Assembly (NCBI RefSeq): GCF_003096035.1 | Contig: NZ_CP029186.1 | Span: 3,640,001-3,704,000, forward strand | Length of the DNA stretch: 64,000 bases | Origin: Flavobacterium album | GTDB taxonomy: Bacteria; Bacteroidota; Bacteroidia; Flavobacteriales; Flavobacteriaceae | Reading direction: 5' to 3' | Shown: piece after piece, positions 44,055-51,799 of the stretch | Layout: each line of letters opens with the position of its first letter | How positions within the stretch are numbered: the first letter of the stretch is position 1 | Position numbers and translations under genes: made by a program | Notes under the pieces: generated by a model | What the model was told of the DNA's origin: nothing | Database searches by the model: none | Seen by the model: only the letters and a program-made list of their open reading frames with translations

Positions 44055-45761
44055 TTACTCCCTTCTGTTTTTTTGTGCTTTAAATTTCATTACATCTTTG
44101 CTTAATGACGTGTCTTTAGGGTTAAAGCCCATAAGTTCGGAAGCTATGAACGGATTGGCTTCTATAGACCCGGCTATGATTTCATATGCTATTTCCCTGA
44201 CAGGTACCTGCAGGGATTCATGCTTGTGGAATTCGATCTTAATAACCTGCAAAAATGCCTCCATCCTGCTGTCTTCAAGCTCATTGGCATAAAAGCGCTT
44301 TATCTCGCCGGCAAGCACATCAACGTTATCAATGTTGGCAAAATAGTTATTGAGGCAATTGTGTGCGTCGAACTTTTTGTGCCAGCCTTCCAGCAGCAAT
44401 TCCTGCGCCTTTAAAGGCTGGCCCATTTTCTTCCGATAAATAAGCGATGCTTTTACAAACTGGTTATTTTTTACATAATCTTCGGCAACCATTGCATAAT
44501 AGCGGCTGGCTTCGGCCTCGTTGTTCAGGGCCGCATAAAGCTCTGCAACTTTTTCAGTTTTCTCCAGTTCTTTGTAAATATCTATCGCTTTGGCATACAG
44601 CCTGCCTTTTTCAAAACATTCCGCAGCGCGCGGCTTGTCTTTGCAATACTTTAGGTAAATAGCACCAGCCTCGCCATAATATCCGCCATCTTCCAAAACC
44701 TGTGCTGCCCCGTAATTGTCCTTCAGTAATTTCAAGTACACCCCTGCAGCCTTTTGGTATTCCTTTTGGGCAATGAAATCTTCGGCCAGTTGCTCATAAC
44801 GGTTTCTAAGAATAGAAAATTTGTCATGGTCAATAGTTGCAGAAAGGCCTCCGCCTGTACGCCCTGTTCTCTTATCATTTTTAAAAGCTGAATAAAGGAA
44901 CCTCCCTATAAAAACAAAGAGTATAAAAGGAAAAGATGAAGATACCTTACCACTAAATACCAAGCCAAGAAGGAATACCGCCCCCAGTATGACACCAACT
45001 ACATATAGCAATGTCCTAAGGTCTGATCCGGGGCTTAACATACCACTACCGGTTTTGCCAAATTTGAACCTGCCGCCCCCTCCTCCACGGGAACTGCCGA
45101 TACTATCCAGGGGGATGCCCAGCTTCAGGGCTTCTTCCGGATGCTTTTCCAGGTATTTAAGCAACTTATCTATTTCCTTCTGGTTGCCCTTCATGACCTT
45201 ATCGATGTTAAAAGGCAGCTTACCCGAATCCGGCTTCTCAACCTGGCCTTCTATGACCTCCGCCAGTTTTGCCTCATCGGCCTCGATACTTAAAGACCGG
45301 ATAAATCGGGGTATATACACCCCTTTTGAAGGCACTGTTATTTCTGCCTCCTTAAGTTCCGGCATTGCTATAAGCGCGTCCCAATCAATTTCTTCTGTAA
45401 GCTCGATCAGCCCTGTTTCCTGATGTATGACATAAGCGGCGGCGGTAAACTCGCTGTTCCATTCTGCAGAACTCAGACCGGGGGATATGATGGTATTCTC
45501 AGGGATAAAAAGCACATTATTCACACACTGCATAAAATTGTGTTTCCCTATATCGTTAACCTTCGTTCCGCCTCTCGGCACTACAAGGCAGCCGAAAAGC
45601 TCATTAGCAGCTGAGCCGGGAAGCGCATACATGGAAATATTTTCCGGCTCCAGTCCCATCCTATAGATCTCCTTCAGCCATACACCGGCATCGGCGCCTT
45701 TAATGAGCACGGCAGACCTTGAATAACTGTTTTTATGATACGGCCTGATCTTAAGCTCCAT
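44055..45761 (-). CDS. Membrane TPR component of the MoxR-vWA-propeller operon
   Basis: A 568-residue protein with three parts: a soluble N-terminal alpha/beta part (about 1-225) ending in a Gly-rich linker (GGGGG at 226-230), two transmembrane helices (about 250-270 and 277-293), and a TPR-like helical part (about 320-520) with repeats such as EDFIAQKEYQKAAGVYLKL and CFEKGRLYAKAIDIYKEL. No enzyme motif is seen. It is the last gene of the five-gene operon and overlaps the previous gene by 11 bp. As the only membrane member it could anchor the complex or carry out its output. Family resemblance to bpX0-like components is from memory and unverified. Confidence 0.8.
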   Translation of the reverse strand: MELKIRPYHKNSYSRSAVLIKGADAGVWLKEIYRMGLEPENISMYALPGSAANELFGCLVVPRGGTKVNDIGKHNFMQCVNNVLFIPENTIISPGLSSAEWNSEFTAAAYVIHQETGLIELTEEIDWDALIAMPELKEAEITVPSKGVYIPRFIRSLSIEADEAKLAEVIEGQVEKPDSGKLPFNIDKVMKGNQKEIDKLLKYLEKHPEEALKLGIPLDSIGSSRGGGGGRFKFGKTGSGMLSPGSDLRTLLYVVGVILGAVFLLGLVFSGKVSSSFPFILFVFIGRFLYSAFKNDKRTGRTGGGLSATIDHDKFSILRNRYEQLAEDFIAQKEYQKAAGVYLKLLKDNYGAAQVLEDGGYYGEAGAIYLKYCKDKPRAAECFEKGRLYAKAIDIYKELEKTEKVAELYAALNNEAEASRYYAMVAEDYVKNNQFVKASLIYRKKMGQPLKAQELLLEGWHKKFDAHNCLNNYFANIDNVDVLAGEIKRFYANELEDSRMEAFLQVIKIEFHKHESLQVPVREIAYEIIAGSIEANPFIASELMGFNPKDTSLSKDVMKFKAQKNRRE

Positions 45762-48165
45762 GGTTCAGGATGGTATTAATAAAGGGTTGAAAATATTTGG
45801 CATCAAAATCATCTATTGCTATATATTCGGTCCCTTTAGTGTCGTTATAATAATCGTCGCTTCCCACAAAACAGGTATCTGTAGCCATAGCCAGCGGGAC
45901 ATGCAGTGTGGTAGGCATATAAATTGCCGGTATATCAGGATTGCTGCTCTTCAAAGTAAGAATGCCAAATCCGTCAGAATATACCGCACTGCCATCAGGG
46001 AAAACAAATCTTTTGCTTTTCCATTCATACACTGCCTGTACAGCAACTTCAAAAACCCTGTTACCGGTCAGGATTATACTGCCATGATACACAGAGGGAT
46101 CGTTTATATTCAAACGGTGCTTATTGATCTGGAGCTGTCCCTGTTTCGTTATGCACAAAGGCATAAAATTCTGAAGTACGCTTTTATATGTAAATATGTT
46201 ATTAAACCTTTCTATTTTCTTTTTAGTATCTGTAAATCGCTGCAGTATCCCATCCGGGGGCAAGGCGCGCCTCACGTCCAGCTCAGTATCCCTTACGGAA
46301 AGAAGTAAATATTCTTCTGCTGCTTCATTAAAGAGGTAAAAGCCATCATCCTCAACTATAGAATAACCGGAAACCCCGCCAATCAGCGAAACACCTTTTT
46401 TATGGTATTCCCTTGTATTAAGGTTGAGCATAGAAACATACATTGCTTTGGGATAAAATGCCGCCAGAATGTACTCCCCATACTCATTAACCTGAAGGGC
46501 ATAAAGGCCATTCTGGTTTACAGAAAGGTCGTGCAGCAGCAATTCGGCGCCTTTATGCATTTTAAAATAGTGTCCTTTGTTTTCCGGCAGGGTTACACTA
46601 ATCCTGAAAAAAGTACCGGCATTGGTCAACAGAAAGAATTCATCATCCCGAAGGGCAAATACCGCCAGGTGACTTTTAGGCGGAGGCACGAGAATGGGAT
46701 AATTTATTTCGGGGACTGTACTGTCCCTTCCTGTAGTATGTTTCGACGGTGGTGATTTTTTTCCCGCAGGCTTTTTAGCCCATAGCTCTTCCAGCGGCAG
46801 CCAGATGTGCTGTATGAGTTTCCTGCTGCGGTTCTGTACCCTATAGAAATTGAGGCTGCCCCCTGCTTCTGTGGTAATTATATACTTAACCTTATCGTAG
46901 TTATCGCTTAATGCGCGCTGCATATCTGCTGCCGCAAGGGCATCTTCGGTAGTGATAAGGAATACCTCCGAATGTTTTACATCAGTATTTTCATCCAGTA
47001 TGGCGCAGAGTGCAGGGGCAGCATGGAGCTGTGACCCTAAATTATTGAGGCCATCGATAACATCCTCTACGGTTTCCGCACTTATCTCTTTGTAACCATT
47101 GCCGATGACAAATATCCTGCATTCGATATCCGTCCTGGGATGTTTGGCTATTGCAAGTGCCGATGCGAATGCCAGTATTTTTGGTATTCCCCAGTTTTTC
47201 AGGGAACAGTCTATGAGCAGCAGCCGCACAAATTTATCCGACTCCGGCGGTACCTCACGCTTTATATAAAGCGCTTCGTTATTGGCTATGCGCGACATAA
47301 AAACATCATCGTCATACGCAAACTCAGAAATGAGCAGCTTATCAAAGTCGCCCTTATTGGTAAGATCGGACACCCCGCCCAAAGGCTGGTGGCTTGGCGC
47401 GGAATGATGCAGCGGAATATTGAGTCCGCCCCAAATGCGGTGTATCAGGCTGCCTACAGGAAACGTTTTAGGCTCATCAATGAGCTGGTCTGTAAAACTG
47501 CCCGATACTTGTACAGGCTGCTGCTCTGCTATCTTTTCATCCAGCACTGGCAATTCCGGCACACCGCTTATGGCGGCCAGCAAGGCTTGGTGTGTTGGAT
47601 ATTTTACATTTAAATGTGCAAATACATTAATGTCTTTCTTAAGTGTCGCTTCGCTCAGGGGCAGTTTTTTTGCACATTCTACAAGCAGGTGTTTATGCTC
47701 CCTGTAATGCTGCATTATGGTTTTGGCATTCCTTTCCGAAACCCGGTTATGGCAATCTTTAAAAATGGCCTGCAGCAGCTCTTTTCGCTTATCGCCCTCC
47801 CTGAATTCCGAAGGCAGCTCACTGAGGGTAGTTAAAAAATTCCGCGCATAGCTAAACCCTCTCGGGTATACGGTTTCCCTTGTAACGCTTTTGCTGTTGT
47901 TGACGATCTCAAAAACCTTTGCGAGCGAATCTTTCCCGTTATGGTTGGTTGCTATGAGCGCCAGGAGAAACGACCCGAATGGCGGCAAACCGTCAGGCGA
48001 AAGCAGCTCAAGCGTTTCCATGACAAAACGCTCGTAGGCAATAGTGCTGCCACCCGGTATAGTAAGGGCCTCAAAAACGTTATCGGGAGAAAAAACCTCG
48101 GTTTCCCACACCCAAAAATAGTTGTCGTATGATTGGAAATACTCCTTAATATCCATTTTGCCCAA
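45751..48165 (-). CDS. vWA/beta-propeller fusion of the MoxR operon
   Basis: An 804-residue protein. Residues 1-230 are helical; 313-435 look like a vWA domain with the metal-site loop LLLIDCSLK (Asp319, Cys320, Ser321, Lys323), in which the last Ser of DxSxS is Lys, followed by FLITTED near 402-408; a Pro-rich linker (about 465-490) leads to a C-terminal beta-propeller (about 495-800) of repeated four-strand units (e.g. ALRDDEFFLLTNAGTFFRIS, GFYLFNEAAEEYLLLS). Known families: MoxR ATPases act with vWA proteins as chaperone-like remodellers. Here the vWA and propeller are fused. The start at 48165 overlaps the previous gene by 20 bp; ATG 48156 is an alternative. Confidence 0.82.
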   Translation of the reverse strand: MGKMDIKEYFQSYDNYFWVWETEVFSPDNVFEALTIPGGSTIAYERFVMETLELLSPDGLPPFGSFLLALIATNHNGKDSLAKVFEIVNNSKSVTRETVYPRGFSYARNFLTTLSELPSEFREGDKRKELLQAIFKDCHNRVSERNAKTIMQHYREHKHLLVECAKKLPLSEATLKKDINVFAHLNVKYPTHQALLAAISGVPELPVLDEKIAEQQPVQVSGSFTDQLIDEPKTFPVGSLIHRIWGGLNIPLHHSAPSHQPLGGVSDLTNKGDFDKLLISEFAYDDDVFMSRIANNEALYIKREVPPESDKFVRLLLIDCSLKNWGIPKILAFASALAIAKHPRTDIECRIFVIGNGYKEISAETVEDVIDGLNNLGSQLHAAPALCAILDENTDVKHSEVFLITTEDALAAADMQRALSDNYDKVKYIITTEAGGSLNFYRVQNRSRKLIQHIWLPLEELWAKKPAGKKSPPSKHTTGRDSTVPEINYPILVPPPKSHLAVFALRDDEFFLLTNAGTFFRISVTLPENKGHYFKMHKGAELLLHDLSVNQNGLYALQVNEYGEYILAAFYPKAMYVSMLNLNTREYHKKGVSLIGGVSGYSIVEDDGFYLFNEAAEEYLLLSVRDTELDVRRALPPDGILQRFTDTKKKIERFNNIFTYKSVLQNFMPLCITKQGQLQINKHRLNINDPSVYHGSIILTGNRVFEVAVQAVYEWKSKRFVFPDGSAVYSDGFGILTLKSSNPDIPAIYMPTTLHVPLAMATDTCFVGSDDYYNDTKGTEYIAIDDFDAKYFQPFINTILNHGA

Positions 48166-48892
48166 TAGTGTATGTTAAACGGAATGAGCTTATGGAGAGC
48201 GGCATGAAAGCTTCTTTTTCTATAGGAATGTACGAATTGTCCTTATGCCATAGAATCATCATCGAGTTACCAGGGTCTATCTGCTGCATTAGCTTTTTGG
48301 CAAGCAATGGCAATTCAAAATCAAAACCGGCAGGCAGCAGGAAATCGTTATACATCCAGTAAGATGCGCCGGCCACGGGCAGCAATGGTGTACCCGCTAT
48401 GAGCACCTCATCGTTCACGCCCACCCATTGTAACCCGGCGAGCCGCACTTTGGGCGCTGTGTTAATGTAATCTCCTGCCGCTGTTCTTTCGGCAAGCACG
48501 GCATATACCGGCTGTTCTTTTTGTGATGGTACTATCCTGATGCCGATCTTTTGGCTGATGCCAAAGTAGTTATGGTTAAATAACGGAAGTTTCACCGGAA
48601 GCGCATAGGTCAATGGCGACCACAGCAAATTGTGGGGCATTTTCCGTACCGGCAAAAGGCTGCCCTTCAAAAACAACAGCCCGTCCTTCGCATAATAGAC
48701 CCTGCTGTAGGGCAAACCTTTAATAATGGCGCTTTCGGCCTGCTCCGGAGTGATATCCTTAACCCAAAGCGATCTTTCATCAAAAGCGGCCTTCAGGTTA
48801 TCCCAATGCCTTATTTGCCCTAATAATTCCTTATGGGCAGCGGGTATCTCCAGCAAATGATCTGTTACAGGGTTTGCAGTATAGTTTGCCAT
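48146..48892 (-). CDS. Beta-rich accessory protein of the MoxR operon
   Basis: A 248-residue protein with no motif of a known enzyme and no export signal. The first 60 residues are helical (LLEIPAAHKELLGQIRHWDNL); the middle is beta-rich with Pro-rich turns (PVRKMPHNLLWSPLTYALPV); one Trp/Tyr motif, SYWMYNDFLLPAG, is near 175. The gene lies between the MoxR and vWA/propeller genes, overlapping them by 28 and 20 bp, so it is translated with them. I infer an adaptor between MoxR and the vWA protein; related proteins are, from memory, called bpX components. Confidence 0.72.
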   Translation of the reverse strand: MANYTANPVTDHLLEIPAAHKELLGQIRHWDNLKAAFDERSLWVKDITPEQAESAIIKGLPYSRVYYAKDGLLFLKGSLLPVRKMPHNLLWSPLTYALPVKLPLFNHNYFGISQKIGIRIVPSQKEQPVYAVLAERTAAGDYINTAPKVRLAGLQWVGVNDEVLIAGTPLLPVAGASYWMYNDFLLPAGFDFELPLLAKKLMQQIDPGNSMMILWHKDNSYIPIEKEAFMPLSISSFRLTYTIGQNGY

Positions 48893-49995
48893 AAGGCCTC
48901 GATCTCGCGTTGAATATATTGTTTTTGCTCGCCGTTAGCTATCCAGTCACACCTTGTCTGCAGGTACCTTAGCTTGTCTTTTATCACGTTCTTTTCTTCA
49001 AAAGAAAGCGAACTGTCCTGCCATCTTTCGGCAAGGAGCTTAACGTCCTTTATCACTTCTTCAGGGTTCGGGGCTTTATTGAACGCAGCCTGCGGATGGC
49101 TTGCCGGATTGGTATCCTTTTCAATAACCGCGTTTATTATGCTTTCCAGCACTTCTATCTGCTCTTCGGTGTCCCATATATACTTGAGCACCCACAAGTC
49201 AGAAAGTGTTGCCTCCATGCGGCCGCACATCAGTGCGCTTGCCGCAATAAGGTTCTGCAGTTTTACAGCCCTCCTGTCGGAAACTTTAATCCCGGTGTTC
49301 CTGAGGTTGTGCACCAGGTCTACATAAGGCTGGCGTATGCCCGTGAGGTCTACCTCCCTGCATGCTGCCTGGAGTTCTTTAATTTCGTCGGCATCTATGG
49401 TGGCCAGGTCGTCAGAAAGCCGGTTTTCCAGCTTCCAGCCTGCCAGCAATACTTCGTGAAGCTGATCGGGGTCTACATAATCACATTTTATACGGATCAG
49501 GAAACGATCCAGCAGGGCGTTCAGTGCCTCATCTTCGGGAAGGACATTGCTTGCCCCTACAAACATCAGGGCGGGAAGCTTCCTGGTCTCTTTACCCCTC
49601 CTGAATATCTTTTCATTGAGCGCCATCAGAAGGCTGTTGAGTATTGCTGAGTTGGCATTGAATATTTCATCAAGGAATACCATTGACGCTTCAGGCATCA
49701 TACCTTCGGTGTTTGTAACCAGTTCCCCATCTTTCAGTTTCCTGATATCGAAAGGCCCGAATATTTCGTTAGGCTCGGTAAACCGGGTAAGCAGGTATTC
49801 AAAATTCCTGCCTTGCACTATCCTGTCGGATAACGCTCTTACAATAGCGCTTTTTGCCGTTCCCGGAGGCCCCAGCAAAAAGGCATTCTCCCTGGCTATA
49901 AGGCCTATTCCCAAAAGGTCTATAATTTCGTTCTTGCCTATAAAAGTGCTTTTAAGCTGCGATAAGGCGTTGTTTAATTTTTGTGCCGTAGCCAT
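48865..49995 (-). CDS. MoxR-family AAA+ ATPase
   Basis: A 376-residue AAA+ ATPase. Walker A is GPPGTAKS with Lys48; Walker B is MVFLDE with Asp109/Glu110; sensor 1 is GASN with Asn150; the Arg-finger region DRFLIRI holds Arg164 and Arg168. The C-terminal lid (about 190-300) is followed by a helical tail (about 310-376) that is longer than in the simplest MoxR proteins. It should form a hexamer that remodels a vWA-bound client using ATP. It stands 43 bp downstream of the 209-residue gene and overlaps the next gene. Confidence 0.9.
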   Translation of the reverse strand: MATAQKLNNALSQLKSTFIGKNEIIDLLGIGLIARENAFLLGPPGTAKSAIVRALSDRIVQGRNFEYLLTRFTEPNEIFGPFDIRKLKDGELVTNTEGMMPEASMVFLDEIFNANSAILNSLLMALNEKIFRRGKETRKLPALMFVGASNVLPEDEALNALLDRFLIRIKCDYVDPDQLHEVLLAGWKLENRLSDDLATIDADEIKELQAACREVDLTGIRQPYVDLVHNLRNTGIKVSDRRAVKLQNLIAASALMCGRMEATLSDLWVLKYIWDTEEQIEVLESIINAVIEKDTNPASHPQAAFNKAPNPEEVIKDVKLLAERWQDSSLSFEEKNVIKDKLRYLQTRCDWIANGEQKQYIQREIEALWQTILQTL

Positions 49996-50038
49996 GCGTG
50001 TATATAAAGAAATGCCCTAAACAGGCGTAATTAATTAG

Positions 50039-50668
50039 TTATTGAAATTCGCGCCAAAAATCGTTTTTATAGTCGCCCATATTGGCCAGCAGGGCGCTTT
50101 TGATTGTAGCTTCATCTGCCCATTTGGCTGCTTTCCTTTCGGTTATCCTGTCGAGGTAAAGCTGCCTGAGGCAATCGTTATCCATGGCAGCCGCCAGATT
50201 TGCTGCGGAGGGGCCTTCATCGGTACCAATGGCAGAATAGTGGAAATCTTTGAGGTAAGCGTTTAAGATCGTTATTAACGGGTCGTTGACATCTACCTTT
50301 TCGAGTGCGTGCTTTATGGAGGGCAGGAAACGCAGGCACAGGTCTGCCGACAGCATTGCAGAAGCATCTATGCCGCCGCTGTATGGAGGCAAAAGTGACT
50401 TAAGCTCTGTTGCCTTATCCTCACGGTAGAGGAATAGTTGGGCAGCACCGTATACTGTTTTGGCAGCCCATAGTGCAGCATTTGGCGAAAATGGAGGAGC
50501 TGTAAAGGGATAATCCGTGGCCTCCCTTTCATATTCGCCCTCCAAAAACGCGATAACGTCCTGCTCTTCCCTGTAAGGTATCGGCGCCAGCCTGTTGTAG
50601 AGTATGATATGCTCTACAGTGCGCAAATGATATAAAGTTTCAAGAAAAGGCCTGTCGGGCTGGTTCAT
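50039..50668 (-). CDS. Helical protein opening the MoxR operon
   Basis: A 209-residue all-helical protein with no recognised catalytic motif. Notable features: an N-terminal segment LYHLRTVEHIILYNRLAPIPYREE, a central helix FSPNAALWAAKTVYGAAQLFLYR and a C-terminal part with several short helices. No signal peptide or membrane helix. As first gene of the operon, 43 bp ahead of moxR, it is probably a dedicated partner; in MoxR-vWA-beta-propeller ternary systems small helical bpX proteins occupy this position (family knowledge from memory, not searched). Confidence 0.7.
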   Translation of the reverse strand: MNQPDRPFLETLYHLRTVEHIILYNRLAPIPYREEQDVIAFLEGEYEREATDYPFTAPPFSPNAALWAAKTVYGAAQLFLYREDKATELKSLLPPYSGGIDASAMLSADLCLRFLPSIKHALEKVDVNDPLITILNAYLKDFHYSAIGTDEGPSAANLAAAMDNDCLRQLYLDRITERKAAKWADEATIKSALLANMGDYKNDFWREFQ

Positions 50669-50702
50669 AGCAAGTACTGCCTGAATATAACAGGCCTATC
50701 CG

Positions 50703-50710
50703 CAAAGTTA
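50703..50710 (-). promoter_or_regulatory. -7 box (TAACTTTG) of the MoxR-vWA-propeller operon
   Basis: Perfect TAnnTTTG match on the minus strand, 34 bp before the ATG at 50668. No TTG at the usual distance. It is the only such box I found ahead of the five genes, in line with a single transcript. Confidence 0.5.
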
Positions 50711-50793
50711 TGATAAAAAATGAAACTGCCTGTATGTGTTTTCGCCATGCTATTATTTAAATATAAAATACAAGAACTGCATTATGCTGTGCC

Positions 50794-51792
50794 CTACTCC
50801 TTAAACTCATCATCAACAGCCTCGCGCAAATCATACAGGAGCCATTGTTTGGCAAGAACGGCATTTTTTTGGGACCTTAATAATGCGATAAAATCTTCGA
50901 CGCCAACAGGCTCATTGCCATTGCCATGAATCAGGACAATACTACCCGCCTGTGCGTGCTGCCCTTTCGCCAGCCATGCATCGCTGCCGACTGGAATAAG
51001 CCCGTAACCGGTTACGCGCCCTACGATGGCATTATCCGAAACAAGGCCCGGAAAGCGGAAGAAGACTGAAGGCAGCAACCCACGCTCCAGCATGGAGATC
51101 TCGGTGCCGAGTATTTCAAAATCAAGGTCAGTTCCCGGCTCAAGAAGGAAATTATCCTTCAGTGGTATTTTAGGGTCAAAATGGTGGTTATAGGTGTGGT
51201 TTACCCATGTAATAGTAATATCGCCTGAAGTTACAAGGCCTTTGAGCCATTGGATGTCTTCCGCATGCGTGAGCATAAACTTGCCGCTAACCGATAGCGC
51301 TACAGGTACAGGCTTTTCTATCTTTTGGAACTCTGTAATGAGCGAGGTGAAAACGATCCTGTCCAATGGCTTGTGCGAAGGGCAAAGGTCGATGGTCAGT
51401 GTTACACCATGTTCTTTTGGAAAGCCATGGATGATCCCTGCATCCTGCAAAGCAAACGACTGTTTCTTTGCAGTGAGAATGGCCTTAACGTAGGGTGTAT
51501 CCTTGTATTTTGATAAAAGCTCTGACCAGTTGAGCGGGCTTGCAACTATATTTTTGGAAGGAACCATTTGTGTCTCCAGTGCTTGGGGATCGACAGCGAG
51601 ATAGCTTTCAATACTGTTCCTGGTAAATTTCCTGAGAAAGATAAGGTCGCGTGTTCCGTACTTGCCGTAGCCGTAAAAAGCTTTGTAATTCCCTATCGTT
51701 TCCTGTGCGCCTGCGAGATTGCCTGTTAAAATAACGACCGCTATGATGAAAGAATGAAATATGCGTGGCATCAGCCTGTACGTGCTTTTCAT
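50794..51792 (-). CDS. Polysaccharide deacetylase-like protein, exported
   Basis: A 332-residue protein with signal peptide (about 1-29, ending NLAGA). The NodB-like fold covers about 125-310. The expected TFDDGP motif reads TIDLCP, so the catalytic-base Asp is kept while the second, metal-binding Asp is Leu; the metal motif HTYNH is intact, as are FRFPG (motif 3) and LIHGNG (motif 5). The enzyme may still bind zinc through the two His residues. It would act on a cell-envelope or extracellular glycan. It lies 7 bp after the amidohydrolase-type gene, so they are co-transcribed. Confidence 0.83.
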   Translation of the reverse strand: MKSTYRLMPRIFHSFIIAVVILTGNLAGAQETIGNYKAFYGYGKYGTRDLIFLRKFTRNSIESYLAVDPQALETQMVPSKNIVASPLNWSELLSKYKDTPYVKAILTAKKQSFALQDAGIIHGFPKEHGVTLTIDLCPSHKPLDRIVFTSLITEFQKIEKPVPVALSVSGKFMLTHAEDIQWLKGLVTSGDITITWVNHTYNHHFDPKIPLKDNFLLEPGTDLDFEILGTEISMLERGLLPSVFFRFPGLVSDNAIVGRVTGYGLIPVGSDAWLAKGQHAQAGSIVLIHGNGNEPVGVEDFIALLRSQKNAVLAKQWLLYDLREAVDDEFKE

Positions 51793-51799
51793 ATGTACA

